Shown: positions 33,840 through 42,187 of the stretch, piece by piece | Numbering within the stretch: the stretch's first letter is position 1 | How the letters are laid out: each line of letters opens with the position of its first letter | Source of the DNA: Oscillospiraceae bacterium | GTDB lineage: Bacteria > Bacillota_A > Clostridia > Oscillospirales > Ruminococcaceae | Reading direction: 5' to 3' | Assembly (NCBI GenBank): GCA_017829075.1 | Contig: JAGAJA010000117.1 | Coordinates: forward strand, 1 to 44,590 | DNA: 44,590 bases | The notes under the pieces: model-generated | Database searches by the model: none | Seen by the model: the letters and a program-made list of their open reading frames with translations, nothing else | Told to the model about the DNA's origin: nothing | Translations under genes and position numbers: made by a program

Positions 33840-34536
33840 TGAATTACTGATAAGCGGCTCAAAAATAAGCGACGCCGCTTCGCTGCTCGGAGAAAGCTTT
33901 GACTTTTCATCGTCCCTCGCAAATCTCAGCGTCACCACTATTCTGTTTACGCTGCTGACAGCGGCGGTGTGCGGCGTGGTAATCTATCTGGTGTACCGCT
34001 TCTTCAACCGCAGCGTAATATATAATGAAAATTTCAACATTCTGATAATCCTGACGACAGTTGTCACATCGTTCATAATCATGACGATAAGTGCGAACGT
34101 TGTGCTGTCCCTCGGTATGGTGGGCGCATTGTCTATCGTCCGCTTCCGTGCCGCAGTCAAAGACCCGCTGGATATAGGCTTCCTGTTCTGGGGAATTGCC
34201 GCAGGAATTACCGCCGGAGCGCAGCTCTACTGGGTGGCCCTCATCGGAACGGCGATAATCGCGGTCATCTACATACTAATCACCATTTTCCGCAAGGAAA
34301 AGAAGAGCTACCTGCTGATAGTGCGCTACGCAGCTACCGCCGAAATGAATGTGAACGGCGTACTGAACGGCGTTAAATACCGTCTGAAGAACAAGACCCA
34401 GACCGGCAGCGGCGTAGAGCTTACCGTTGAGGTCAAAGTAAGACGCAACGACACCGCCTACCTCAGCCGCTTCAACGCGATCGAGGGAGTGGAGAGTGTA
34501 ACTCTTCTTGAATACAGCGGAGAGTACATGAACTGA
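33832..34536 (+). CDS. DUF4956 membrane protein
   Basis: 234 aa. Four hydrophobic segments (about 35-55, 67-90, 95-105 and 115-153) with the family hallmark MVGALSIVRFRAAVKDPLDIGFLFWGIAAGI. A soluble C-terminal domain (about 160-234) ends VEGVESVTLLEYSGEYMN. GGAGG lies in the end of the VTC gene. Probably the membrane partner of the VTC protein; function not established. Confidence 0.88.
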   Translation: MVNELLISGSKISDAASLLGESFDFSSSLANLSVTTILFTLLTAAVCGVVIYLVYRFFNRSVIYNENFNILIILTTVVTSFIIMTISANVVLSLGMVGALSIVRFRAAVKDPLDIGFLFWGIAAGITAGAQLYWVALIGTAIIAVIYILITIFRKEKKSYLLIVRYAATAEMNVNGVLNGVKYRLKNKTQTGSGVELTVEVKVRRNDTAYLSRFNAIEGVESVTLLEYSGEYMN

Positions 34537-34553
34537 TAAATCAAGCAAAAACC

Positions 34554-34585
34554 GCGCAGGCTGTTCATAATGAGCAGCCTGCGCT
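34554..34585 (+). repeat. Terminator hairpin, left copy flanking element A
   Basis: A 32-bp sequence with stem GCGCAGGCTG / CAGCCTGCGC, at the expected terminator position for the DUF4956 gene. It is repeated directly at 34776-34807 with 30 of 32 positions identical, the differences being in the loop. Confidence 0.8.
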
Positions 34586-34775
34586 CAGCTTGTCGAAAAA
34601 CTCAGTTTTGCCCGCGAAGCGGGCTTTTGAAATCCGTTTTTTGCCCCAGCTCTGCCGGGGCAAAAAACACTTCTATCCGCACAACTGTGCGAACTGACAG
34701 CTTTGCTGTCAGTGAGTGCGGGCGGTGCGGATGTTCGGCGAGAAAGTCCCTTTAGGGACTTTTTCGACGGTCTGC
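34586..34775 (+). mobile_element. Short inverted-end element A (MITE-like, about 190 bp)
   Basis: The ends are inverted: CAGCTTGTCGAAAAACTC at the left and, read from the right end, CAGACCGTCGAAAAAGTC. The interior holds hairpins such as GCCCGC/GCGGGC, TTTTTTGCCCC/GGGGCAAAAAA, GACAGC/GCTGTC and AGTCCC/GGGACT. No coding capacity. It is bracketed by direct copies of a terminator hairpin. A near-identical copy in the opposite orientation lies at 44417-44590. Confidence 0.75.
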
Positions 34776-34807
34776 GCGCAGGCTGTTCTTAGTGAGCAGC
34801 CTGCGCT
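34776..34807 (+). repeat. Terminator hairpin, right copy flanking element A
   Basis: Direct copy of 34554-34585, immediately after the right inverted end of element A and 13 bp before the end of convergent dprA. It probably still terminates dprA transcripts. Confidence 0.8.
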
Positions 34808-34820
34808 TATGTTACGAAGT

Positions 34821-36089
34821 TTATGTAAGCGAATACCTGCCCTCCGGCAGCAGTGAAATGTGTCCCAGAATTTCCAATTCCGTAAGCGCCTCCGCCGCCT
34901 GAGCATAGGGCAGTCCCGTCAGCTCTGTCAGCTCGTCCGGAGTGCGCTGCTGCTCTGCTATAAGCCTGAGCAGCTTTGCCTGAATTTCGTTCAGTTCTTC
35001 AAAAACCTTTTCGCTGACAGCTTTCGTATGCTCCGAAGCTGCGGAAGCTTTATGCAGCGCTTCGGAGTTTTCCGGAGTTGCTGCCGGCTGAGTTGCTGCC
35101 GGCTTTGCGGCTTTCATGGATTTATCCTGAGCCGCAGGCAGGTACTGCTTCTTCTGCTGCGGCTTGTGGTGAAGCCTGCCGCCGAGAACCTCCGGATCGA
35201 TCCTGTTGAAATAATGGTACATATATTCATGAACGATATCAAGGTAATCAAACACCGGTATCGCACCGTCCCTGAGATACGGAATAACTCCCGCGCAGCT
35301 TTCCTTTGTGATATCTCCCGGAGGTACGCAGAACAGATCACGACCCTGTTCAATAGCGTGGTTTGCGGTAAGCAGGCAGCCGCTCCGGGTAGAGGCTTCT
35401 ATCACCAGCGTTCCCAGCCCCAGACCGGAAATTATACGGTTTCTTTCGTGGAAATACGTTGCCGTAACCCCCGCATGAGGAAGCAGCTCGGAAATTACCG
35501 CTCCGCCGCCCTCTACGATCTTCCGTTTCAGCCCCTCGCTTTCACTTGGATAGTTCACAAGCTGCCCGCAGGCAAGCACGCCGATAGTCGGAACTCCGCA
35601 GTTCACGGCGCAGCTATGCGCCACCGTGTCGATCCCCACCGCAAGACCGCTCACCATTACCGTGCCGATCTGCGCAAGGCTCCCGCACAGCATTTTCGCG
35701 GCGCGCACCGCATATTCCGAGGGTCTGCGCGGACCTACCACCGCCAGCGGCACCTCCCCGTCAAGACAGGTGAGAGTCCCACGGACAAACAGCACGATAG
35801 GCGGCGAATAGATATTTTTCAGGAGAGAGGGGTATTCCGGATCATCAAGGGTTATTATGCGGATAGAGTTCGCGGCGCATTCCTCCATGATCTGACGGAC
35901 TTCGCGGGTACGGGTGTTCCGTGCGCGCTGCTTTTCCGCCTCGCTGAGATGACGGCATTCGCCGTCCCGGATAGCGCGGCACAAATCCTCCGCCGAGCCG
36001 TATTTCTCAAGCAGCTTTGCGGTTTTCGGATTGTGCGGGTTCATTACCAGAAGCAGCCACAGCCATACCTCAACTGACGAAGCCCTCAT
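34821..36089 (-). CDS. dprA: DNA-processing protein DprA
   Basis: Loads RecA on incoming single-stranded DNA in natural transformation. 422 aa. The Rossmann-like DprA core includes LAVVGPRRPSEYAVRAAKMLCG, MVSGLAVGIDTVAH and ERNRIISGLGLGTLVIEASTRSGCLLTANHAIEQGRDLFCVP. An Ala/Pro/Gln-rich linker (about 315-350) leads to a winged-helix C-terminus (DELTELTGLPYAQAAEALTELEILGHI). ATG 36089 has AAGGAG 8 nt upstream and is preferred to GTG 36098. Last gene of a run with GH13 and two membrane proteins. Confidence 0.94.
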   Translation of the reverse strand: MRASSVEVWLWLLLVMNPHNPKTAKLLEKYGSAEDLCRAIRDGECRHLSEAEKQRARNTRTREVRQIMEECAANSIRIITLDDPEYPSLLKNIYSPPIVLFVRGTLTCLDGEVPLAVVGPRRPSEYAVRAAKMLCGSLAQIGTVMVSGLAVGIDTVAHSCAVNCGVPTIGVLACGQLVNYPSESEGLKRKIVEGGGAVISELLPHAGVTATYFHERNRIISGLGLGTLVIEASTRSGCLLTANHAIEQGRDLFCVPPGDITKESCAGVIPYLRDGAIPVFDYLDIVHEYMYHYFNRIDPEVLGGRLHHKPQQKKQYLPAAQDKSMKAAKPAATQPAATPENSEALHKASAASEHTKAVSEKVFEELNEIQAKLLRLIAEQQRTPDELTELTGLPYAQAAEALTELEILGHISLLPEGRYSLT

Positions 36090-36094
36090 ACTTT

Positions 36095-36862
36095 TCACTC
36101 CTTATTATTGATATCTTTGTGCGTCCTGCGGCGGATAAGGGATTTTAGCATCAGTATCACTCCCAGTACCACTGCCGCCGGAAAGGAATAATAAAACGCT
36201 ATGGCGACAACGCTGTAACCGCCGCCGATAATAGTTTGTATCAGGAATAATATACCTGTTATTATTGCCGCCGGCGCTGCGGTAAGCGCCCAAAATTCAA
36301 AAGCAGGAATGCTCAGCTTACATTTGGTATATATCTGCGCGGCAACAAAAACAACTGCGTGGACAAGTCCCCATATAGCCGCATAATACGCTCCTGAAAG
36401 CAGACCGCACGTTCCTGTGGCGGCTGCGATCAGCCCTCCCAGAACAAAAAGCGGTTTGTTCCGACGGTGAACAAAGCACAAAACTATTCCCAGCACCAGC
36501 AGATACAATCCGGAATATATCAGACAGGAAACCGTAGACAGATATTCCCCAAGCCCCGCAAAAAATCCTCTAAAATAGCCAATGCCGTCGAGGTAGGTCA
36601 CAATCCCGAATCCCACCCCGGATATCGCCGCCGCAGGAACCGCTGCGCACAGCCAGAACCTCATCCCGGAGACACTCAAGTTACGGGAGTAGTTTTTTTC
36701 CAGCATGACCGCACCGTAAATATGTCCGGCAAGAATAAGCATACTCAGCACAATTCCAAACCAGAAAAGGGTCATTACCAGAAACATCGCTCCAAAGCCT
36801 GCCACAAACGTGACAAGAGTATTCCCGACTATCAGCAGAGCCAATGCCAGAGGCTTTTTCAT
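36095..36862 (-). CDS. Multi-pass membrane protein of unknown function
   Basis: 255 aa with seven to eight hydrophobic helices and a short basic tail (RRRTHKDINNKE). The N-terminal third (MKKPLALALLIVGNTLVTFVAGFGAMFL... FWLCAAVPAAAISGVGF) is clearly similar to the 99-aa protein encoded just upstream, including a shared FWLCxAxP motif, and the second half repeats the theme (FWALTAAPAAI). It thus looks like an internal duplication. AAAGGAG precedes the ATG. Stop is near the dprA start. Confidence 0.78.
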   Translation of the reverse strand: MKKPLALALLIVGNTLVTFVAGFGAMFLVMTLFWFGIVLSMLILAGHIYGAVMLEKNYSRNLSVSGMRFWLCAAVPAAAISGVGFGIVTYLDGIGYFRGFFAGLGEYLSTVSCLIYSGLYLLVLGIVLCFVHRRNKPLFVLGGLIAAATGTCGLLSGAYYAAIWGLVHAVVFVAAQIYTKCKLSIPAFEFWALTAAPAAIITGILFLIQTIIGGGYSVVAIAFYYSFPAAVVLGVILMLKSLIRRRTHKDINNKE

Positions 36863-36893
36863 AACGAACTCCTTTCGAAATTGTGTACTATGC

Positions 36894-37193
36894 TCAGGGA
36901 AGCGGCGGGCGGTTAGCGTTAATAATACAGATCACGGAAATAACTGCCGCCGCATAAACCAGCACCGGAGCAGCCCCGCACAGCCAGAATTTCCCCGGAG
37001 TAAGCCACCCCCGCTTTGAGTACAGCATCTCAAGCCGCACCTCTGCGGCGATTATCCCAACGGCAGCCACCAGCCAGATCACAATTCCGAACTGCTGAAG
37101 CCACAGAGCCAGAAAGAACGCCGCCGCTCCCATTGCGAGGGTAGCAAGTATGTCCCCGGCGATCAGCAGCGTAACCGCGATAGGCTTTTTCAT
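36894..37193 (-). CDS. Small membrane protein, half-size paralogue of neighbour
   Basis: 99 aa, three to four helices. It aligns with the first third of the 255-aa neighbour: both start MKKP(I/L)A, have xLLI(A/V)G and share FWLC(G/A)A(A/V)P. Located 5 bp after the GH13 gene and 31 bp before the larger paralogue. No function recognised. Confidence 0.72.
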   Translation of the reverse strand: MKKPIAVTLLIAGDILATLAMGAAAFFLALWLQQFGIVIWLVAAVGIIAAEVRLEMLYSKRGWLTPGKFWLCGAAPVLVYAAAVISVICIINANRPPLP

Positions 37194-37198
37194 AACGC

Positions 37199-38521
37199 TT
37201 ATATGCTGAAAACCGCGCTGGTGAAAGCAGGGAGAGTAAGTCCGCCCAGCTCCATTTCCTCCCCGGTCAGCAGGTCGGTCTTTCTGCCGCCCATGTTGAG
37301 GTTATAGGTGAACGGCTTTTCGTCCGCGTTGATAACGGTAAGCAGAGTTTCGCCCTCCCCGCTTCTGGAGAACGCATACTGCCGGTTTGTGAGCTGCACC
37401 TGCTTGTAGTCGCCCACAGAAGCCGCCGGGTGTTGCTTAACGATGTCCGCAAGGCTCCTGATGTGCGCGGTAAGGTCGCGAATCCCGGAGTTCTTCATCT
37501 GCTCAAGGTCAAATTCCGGACGAAGCATATCATCGCCACCGTGGTTCTTGTCACCCTCGATACCGAATTCGCTGCCGTAGTATACCGACGGAATGCCCGG
37601 CATCATGAACATAAGTGTGTAGATTTCCGGAAGATGCTCCTTGGTTTTCAGCATGGTGGCAATTCTGTTCACATCGTGGTTGTCAACGAATGTATACAGG
37701 TGCTTTCCTCTGTAAAGGCACCAGTTTTCGCTGCCGAACTGACGGTTGATCGAATGCGCGATCTCGAACATATTCATGTCGTTGAAGCTGGAGAACAAGC
37801 CCTTGTAGCACTCGTAATTCGTCACGCTGTCCAGCATTTCCGGGTTCATCCATTTATTGTAGTCCCCGTGCAGCGTTTCGCCCAGCAGGAAGAAATCCTC
37901 ACTCAGCCACTTGCAGTGCCCGTGCAGCTCCTTTAAGAAGTTCAGGTCAAGGCAGTAGGCAACGTCCAGCCGCAGTCCGTCAATGCCGAACTCGTTTTTC
38001 CAGCCTGTAATAACGTCCTTGAGGTAATTCTTCACATCCGGATTGTAGAGGTTGAGCTTAACCAGCTCATAGTGACCCTCCCAGCCCTCATAATAGAAGC
38101 CGTCGTTGTAGCAGGAATTACCCTCCCGAACATGGAACCAGTCCTTTTTATAGCTGCCAAGCTTATGCTCTCTCACGTCCCGGAATGCGCCGAATTCACG
38201 CCCCACATGGTTGAATACGCCGTCGAGCACAACCTTTATTCCGTTCTCGTGCAGCGCGTCGCATACCTTCTTGAAATCCTCGTTAGTGCCAAGACGGCGG
38301 TCGATCTTTGTGTAATCCGCCGTATCATATCCGTGAGCCGAGGACTCGAAAACCGGCCCGAAGTATATCGCATTGCAGCCAAGCTCCTTAATATGGGGAA
38401 TATCGTCGATAAGCTTCAGAATTTTGTGGGTCGGCTCGGACTGAAAATCATTCTGTCGGGGACAGCCGAAATAACCGATCGGGTAAATGTGATAAAATAC
38501 TGCATTTTCATACCATTTCAT
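37199..38521 (-). CDS. GH13 alpha-amylase-family enzyme
   Basis: 440 aa, no signal peptide, so probably a cytoplasmic maltodextrin- or cyclomaltodextrin-hydrolysing enzyme. The (beta/alpha)8 barrel has region I GVFNHVG (101-107), region II GLRLDVAYC with nucleophile Asp186, region III LLGETLHGD with acid/base Glu215, and region IV FVDNHDVNR with Asp283. A short C-terminal beta domain follows. GGAG lies before the ATG, with a consensus promoter further up. It could act on sugars brought in by an importer such as the one at 340-3781. Confidence 0.92.
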   Translation of the reverse strand: MKWYENAVFYHIYPIGYFGCPRQNDFQSEPTHKILKLIDDIPHIKELGCNAIYFGPVFESSAHGYDTADYTKIDRRLGTNEDFKKVCDALHENGIKVVLDGVFNHVGREFGAFRDVREHKLGSYKKDWFHVREGNSCYNDGFYYEGWEGHYELVKLNLYNPDVKNYLKDVITGWKNEFGIDGLRLDVAYCLDLNFLKELHGHCKWLSEDFFLLGETLHGDYNKWMNPEMLDSVTNYECYKGLFSSFNDMNMFEIAHSINRQFGSENWCLYRGKHLYTFVDNHDVNRIATMLKTKEHLPEIYTLMFMMPGIPSVYYGSEFGIEGDKNHGGDDMLRPEFDLEQMKNSGIRDLTAHIRSLADIVKQHPAASVGDYKQVQLTNRQYAFSRSGEGETLLTVINADEKPFTYNLNMGGRKTDLLTGEEMELGGLTLPAFTSAVFSI

Positions 38522-38626
38522 GAGGTGCTTCTCCTTGAATAATGAATTATTGTCGATTTGTGCGACATATCATCTCATGTCGAATATTCAGTCATATTGA
38601 CGAAAAACCCATAAGATTATATGCTA

Positions 38627-38655
38627 AGTATATCACAAATGTAACGATATGTCAA
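38627..38655 (-). promoter_or_regulatory. Promoter of GH13 gene
   Basis: On the minus strand TTGACA (38655-38650), 17-bp spacer, TATACT (38632-38627). About 105 bp before the start codon. Confidence 0.8.
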
Positions 38656-38678
38656 GTTTCTTGTGCAAAACTTACAAT

Positions 38679-38753
38679 TTTTTATACAAAAAATAGCTAT
38701 TGTATAAAAAATCATACAATGCTCTTGAAATTACAATTTCCATTTGCTATAAT
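38679..38753 (+). promoter_or_regulatory. Promoter of the EAL-receptor gene with upstream palindrome
   Basis: TTGAAA (38725-38730), 17-bp spacer, TATAAT (38748-38753) on the plus strand. An inverted repeat TTTTTATAC (38679-38687) / GTATAAAAA (38702-38710) lies between the two divergent promoters and could be a shared operator. Confidence 0.65.
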
Positions 38754-38831
38754 ATAAATAAGAGGCGAAATTTTATTTGTTAAATTTTTGAATAATTGTA
38801 ACCTATAATTTCCAATATTTAGAATAGATTG

Positions 38832-38875
38832 CCAGTGAGCGTCATATAATTCGGGACGCCACTGGGTCAGTTTTT
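38832..38875 (+). promoter_or_regulatory. Leader terminator/attenuator-like hairpin before the EAL-receptor gene
   Basis: CCAGTG-A-GCGTC (38832-38843) pairs with GACGC-CACTGG (38855-38865), then GTCAG and TTTTT (38871-38875). It lies in the leader about 25 bp before the start codon, downstream of the promoter, so it could attenuate transcription. No known riboswitch, including cyclic-di-GMP types, was recognised. Confidence 0.5.
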
Positions 38876-38900
38876 CCCTCATACAATCCGGAGGTGCTTT

Positions 38901-41900
38901 ATGAAAAGCAAGATCATCAATAAAATAATATCGCTGGCTGCAGCGCTTATGCTGACGCTCACGATCTGTCCGCCGGGCGCGTATGCCGCCTCCGGTGAAG
39001 AGGCAGTGGTCGTGGGAGTAAACCCCGACTACGGAATATTCTCCGTTGGCGGAAACTACTCCGGATTTGCTCTGGATTATCTGCGTGAGATCAAGAAGCG
39101 TACAGGACAGAACTTCACCTTCGTTGAAGGAACTGCGCCGGAGCTTGCGGCAATGCTGGCAAAGGGCGAGGTGGACATTATCCCCTGCGTAAGCGATAGA
39201 GAGCTTATCGCATGGCAGGCAATGACCTCTGCAAACTCGGACGAACCGGTGAGCCTTTCCCTGTCAGAGATATCTCTCTGGATAAAGCACACAGCGGTTT
39301 ACGCGCGCAATAAGGGAACCGATTCCATCAACTTCAACGACTTCGCAACGCTGAGAAAAAGCAGGATAGGCTACCTTAAAGAGGATTACAGCAAATATTT
39401 CATAAACGGCGCGTTCATCGGCGCAGATCTGCGCAAGGCGGATTTTGTTGGCTATGATACCGAAACCCAGATGAAGACCGACTTCGAGTCCGGCAAGATA
39501 GACGCGGTGGTAAAGGACTGCTTCCGCACATGGGAAAACGAGGTCATTGTATATCAGGTAACTACCGACGACTGCTTTTTCCTTGCTTCCTCTGACGATC
39601 AGGAGCTGCTGGATATGCTTGACGAGGGTGTTGGCAGCATTTTTATGACCGACAGCAGCTTCGCATACGGACTGTATGAGAAGCACGTCTGCAAATACGG
39701 CAGCCAGCGCTACTCCCTCACCGAAACGGAAAAGCATTATCTTGAAAAAAATCCGGAAATAACCGTTGCATTTAACCTCCAGTCCAGCTCAGCGGAATGC
39801 TACGACAGCAGCACTGAGCAGCTCACGGGAGCCACCGCCGAGATAATGGACCAGGTAAGCAGCATCAGTGGTCTGAAGCTCCGGTTCGTTGCCTACGACA
39901 ATCTGACGGACTGCATTTCCGCATTGAACAGCGGCAAGGTTCAGGCTGTCTGCGGAGGAGTAAACGCATACAGCACCGTGAATTATCAGGGTCTGCGTGT
40001 TTCCGCGCCCTATTCCAGAATTCCGATAGCCGCCGCCGGAAAACCCGGAAGCTCCGTCGGTTCGCGTTCAAGAATAGCCATTCCGGCAGGCGCAGACGAT
40101 ATTTCCCAGTATATATCCGAGTGCTACCCCAGCGCTCAGATACTGCACTACGAAAACGAGAAGAAGTGCTTTGAAGCTGTTAAGCGCGGCGAAGCGGACG
40201 CAGTTACCACCAACATATACGACCTTATCTATATGCTGAACAACGGATATGAGGATCTGGAGATCATTGATGTAAAATCCTCATTCCATTCTGAGTGCTT
40301 TGCTTTCGCAAAGGACAACGAAGAGCTGTTCCGCATTATCGGAAAGTCGCTTTTGTGTTACAGCAACAACAACGCACTCACCTCCGCTTTCACCAGCATT
40401 TCCGGCGGCAGCGGCACCACTGAAGCGAACAAGTTCGTTGAAAACTATCTTGTGTGGATCATCGGCGGAATCCTGATCATTCTGGGAGCAGTTTTCGTGG
40501 TGGTATGCCTTTCTTCGTTCCGAACCCGTCATGTTGCAGACATCGACCCGCTTACCGGCGGACGCAGCAAACGAAAGTTCTTTGAGGACGCAAAGAAGCT
40601 GCTCAAAAAGTCCGATCCCGAAAAATGGGCAGTGGTGCTTTTCGACATCGACAAGTTCAAGTACGTCAACGACCGCCTCGGCTATGACGAGGGCAACAGA
40701 ATGCTGGAGCGGCTCCATAAAACCGTTTCCGATCATCTTGACCGGGATGAGATCTTCGCCCGTATGTCCGATGACAATTTCGTAATGGCAGTAAAGAACG
40801 CCACCGACAACGAGCTTACCTCCCGGATCAACGATATTTTCACCGAGTTTGACCGCCGAAACAGCCTTTTTGTGAAATACCCGGTGGTTTTCAGCGCCGG
40901 CATCTGCCGCCTGAACCAGTGTATGCACGAAAGCCGTCACGGTGACGTTGACATCAATGCGGCAATTGACCGCTGCAAGATAGCCAAAAGCACTCTTAAA
41001 GGCACGCACTATTCCTCTATCGCATTCTATGACGGATCGATCCGGGATAAGGCGCTGCGTGAAAAGGACTACGAGAGCGTTATGCCCTCAGCCCTCAAGC
41101 GCCGCGAATTCCAGTGCTACCTCCAGCCGAAGTACGGTCTGCGCTCCCGCAACATTGAGGGTGCCGAGGCTCTGATACGCTGGAACAGCCCGGAATTTGG
41201 CTTTATCTCCCCCGGAGATTTTATCCCGATCGCCGAGAAGAACGGATTCGTGGTGGAGCTGGACTTCTTCATTCTTGAGGAGGTATGCCGCGCTATGCGC
41301 CACTGGCTGGACGAGGGAAAGAAACCGGTTGTGGTTTCTGTAAACCAGTCCAGACTTCACCTCAATTATGACGATTATATCTGGCGGCTTCGTGAAATTG
41401 TCGATAAATACGACATTCCCTATGAATACATCGAGCTGGAGCTTACGGAAAGCGTTTTCACAGAGAATGCCGAAAAGCTGCTCAAGATCATGCACAAGCT
41501 GCACGAGATAGGATTTAAGCTTTCTCTTGACGACTTCGGTTCGGGCTATTCCTCTCTGAATATGCTCAAGGATATCCCGGTTGACGTGGTGAAGATAGAC
41601 AAGGAATTCTTCAACGACACCATGAACACCCAGAAAGGACGTGCGGTTATTTCAACCGTTGTAGACCTCGCCAAAAACCTCGATATGGATGTAATATCCG
41701 AGGGCGTAGAAACCCGCGAGCAGGTGGACTTCCTCACAGAGATCCACTGCGCAATGGTTCAGGGCTACTATTTCGCAAAGCCCATGCCGATCAGCGAGTT
41801 TGAAAAGCTGTGGTACGAGGATCTGGAAGATATCCGCAGGAAAAAGGAACAGGCAGCAGCCCAGCAGCAAAGGCGGCTTAACGCAATGGAGCACAGTAAC

Positions 41901-41966
41901 GCAGATAACGGCTCTGACAGCTCCCGCACAGGCAGCTTACCAAACGGCACTGTTCAGCCGACCTGA
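38901..41966 (+). CDS. Membrane receptor: two SBP_bac_3 domains, degenerate GGDEF, EAL
   Basis: 1021 aa cyclic-di-GMP signalling protein. Signal peptide (1-30), two tandem extracellular amino-acid-type binding domains (about 33-275 and 285-500), membrane helix (516-537), GGDEF-like domain (548-710) and EAL domain (about 730-970). The GGDEF signature is replaced by SDDNF (623-627), so cyclase activity is unlikely. The EAL domain keeps Glu756, Asn815, Glu847, Asp877-Asp878, Lys898, Glu934 and Gln954, so it is probably an active phosphodiesterase. Ligand binding outside would control cyclic-di-GMP breakdown inside. Confidence 0.93.
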   Translation: MKSKIINKIISLAAALMLTLTICPPGAYAASGEEAVVVGVNPDYGIFSVGGNYSGFALDYLREIKKRTGQNFTFVEGTAPELAAMLAKGEVDIIPCVSDRELIAWQAMTSANSDEPVSLSLSEISLWIKHTAVYARNKGTDSINFNDFATLRKSRIGYLKEDYSKYFINGAFIGADLRKADFVGYDTETQMKTDFESGKIDAVVKDCFRTWENEVIVYQVTTDDCFFLASSDDQELLDMLDEGVGSIFMTDSSFAYGLYEKHVCKYGSQRYSLTETEKHYLEKNPEITVAFNLQSSSAECYDSSTEQLTGATAEIMDQVSSISGLKLRFVAYDNLTDCISALNSGKVQAVCGGVNAYSTVNYQGLRVSAPYSRIPIAAAGKPGSSVGSRSRIAIPAGADDISQYISECYPSAQILHYENEKKCFEAVKRGEADAVTTNIYDLIYMLNNGYEDLEIIDVKSSFHSECFAFAKDNEELFRIIGKSLLCYSNNNALTSAFTSISGGSGTTEANKFVENYLVWIIGGILIILGAVFVVVCLSSFRTRHVADIDPLTGGRSKRKFFEDAKKLLKKSDPEKWAVVLFDIDKFKYVNDRLGYDEGNRMLERLHKTVSDHLDRDEIFARMSDDNFVMAVKNATDNELTSRINDIFTEFDRRNSLFVKYPVVFSAGICRLNQCMHESRHGDVDINAAIDRCKIAKSTLKGTHYSSIAFYDGSIRDKALREKDYESVMPSALKRREFQCYLQPKYGLRSRNIEGAEALIRWNSPEFGFISPGDFIPIAEKNGFVVELDFFILEEVCRAMRHWLDEGKKPVVVSVNQSRLHLNYDDYIWRLREIVDKYDIPYEYIELELTESVFTENAEKLLKIMHKLHEIGFKLSLDDFGSGYSSLNMLKDIPVDVVKIDKEFFNDTMNTQKGRAVISTVVDLAKNLDMDVISEGVETREQVDFLTEIHCAMVQGYYFAKPMPISEFEKLWYEDLEDIRRKKEQAAAQQQRRLNAMEHSNADNGSDSSRTGSLPNGTVQPT

Positions 41967-41978
41967 CGCAGATTAAAA

Positions 41979-42007
41979 AAATGCGGAGGCACTGTCCTCC
42001 GCATTTT
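41979..42007 (+). terminator. Terminator of the EAL-receptor gene, left copy flanking element C
   Basis: AAATGCGGAGG (41979-41989) / CCTCCGCATTT (41996-42006) followed by T. The 27 bp 41980-42006 are repeated without mismatch at 42139-42165. Confidence 0.85.
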
Positions 42008-42138
42008 CAACTTGTAGAAAAAGTCTCTTTTCAGGGTGGCGAGAAGCCGTCAGATTCTAGGAACCCGCATAGCGGCTAGGCTTAGTACCTGCCGTTATGC
42101 GGGGTGACGACGAAGATGATGGTTTATCGACAGCCTGT
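42007..42138 (+). mobile_element. Short inverted-end element C (MITE-like, about 132 bp)
   Basis: The left end reads CAACTTGTAGAAAAAGTC and the right end, read inward, CAGGCTGTCGATAAACC. Both match the ends of element A. The interior differs from A and contains CCGCATAGCGG-like and GCATAACGG-like segments. No coding capacity. It sits between perfect 27-bp copies of a terminator hairpin. Confidence 0.65.
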
Positions 42139-42165
42139 AATGCGGAGGCACTGTCCTCCGCATTT
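42139..42165 (+). repeat. Terminator hairpin, right copy flanking element C
   Basis: Perfect 27-bp direct copy of 41980-42006, just before the ribosome site of the alpha/beta hydrolase gene. Its present position would hinder read-through into that gene. Confidence 0.85.
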
Positions 42166-42187
42166 CATTTCATATAAAGGAGCAGCC

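Noticed and set aside
34860..36077. Plus-strand open frame (405 codons)
   Set aside because: Antisense of dprA, which carries all family motifs; the reverse product is Arg/His/Cys-rich with no fold signature.
38754..38900. Cyclic-di-GMP riboswitch before the EAL-receptor gene
   Set aside because: Only one terminator-like hairpin is seen; the conserved cores of the known classes are not recognisable.
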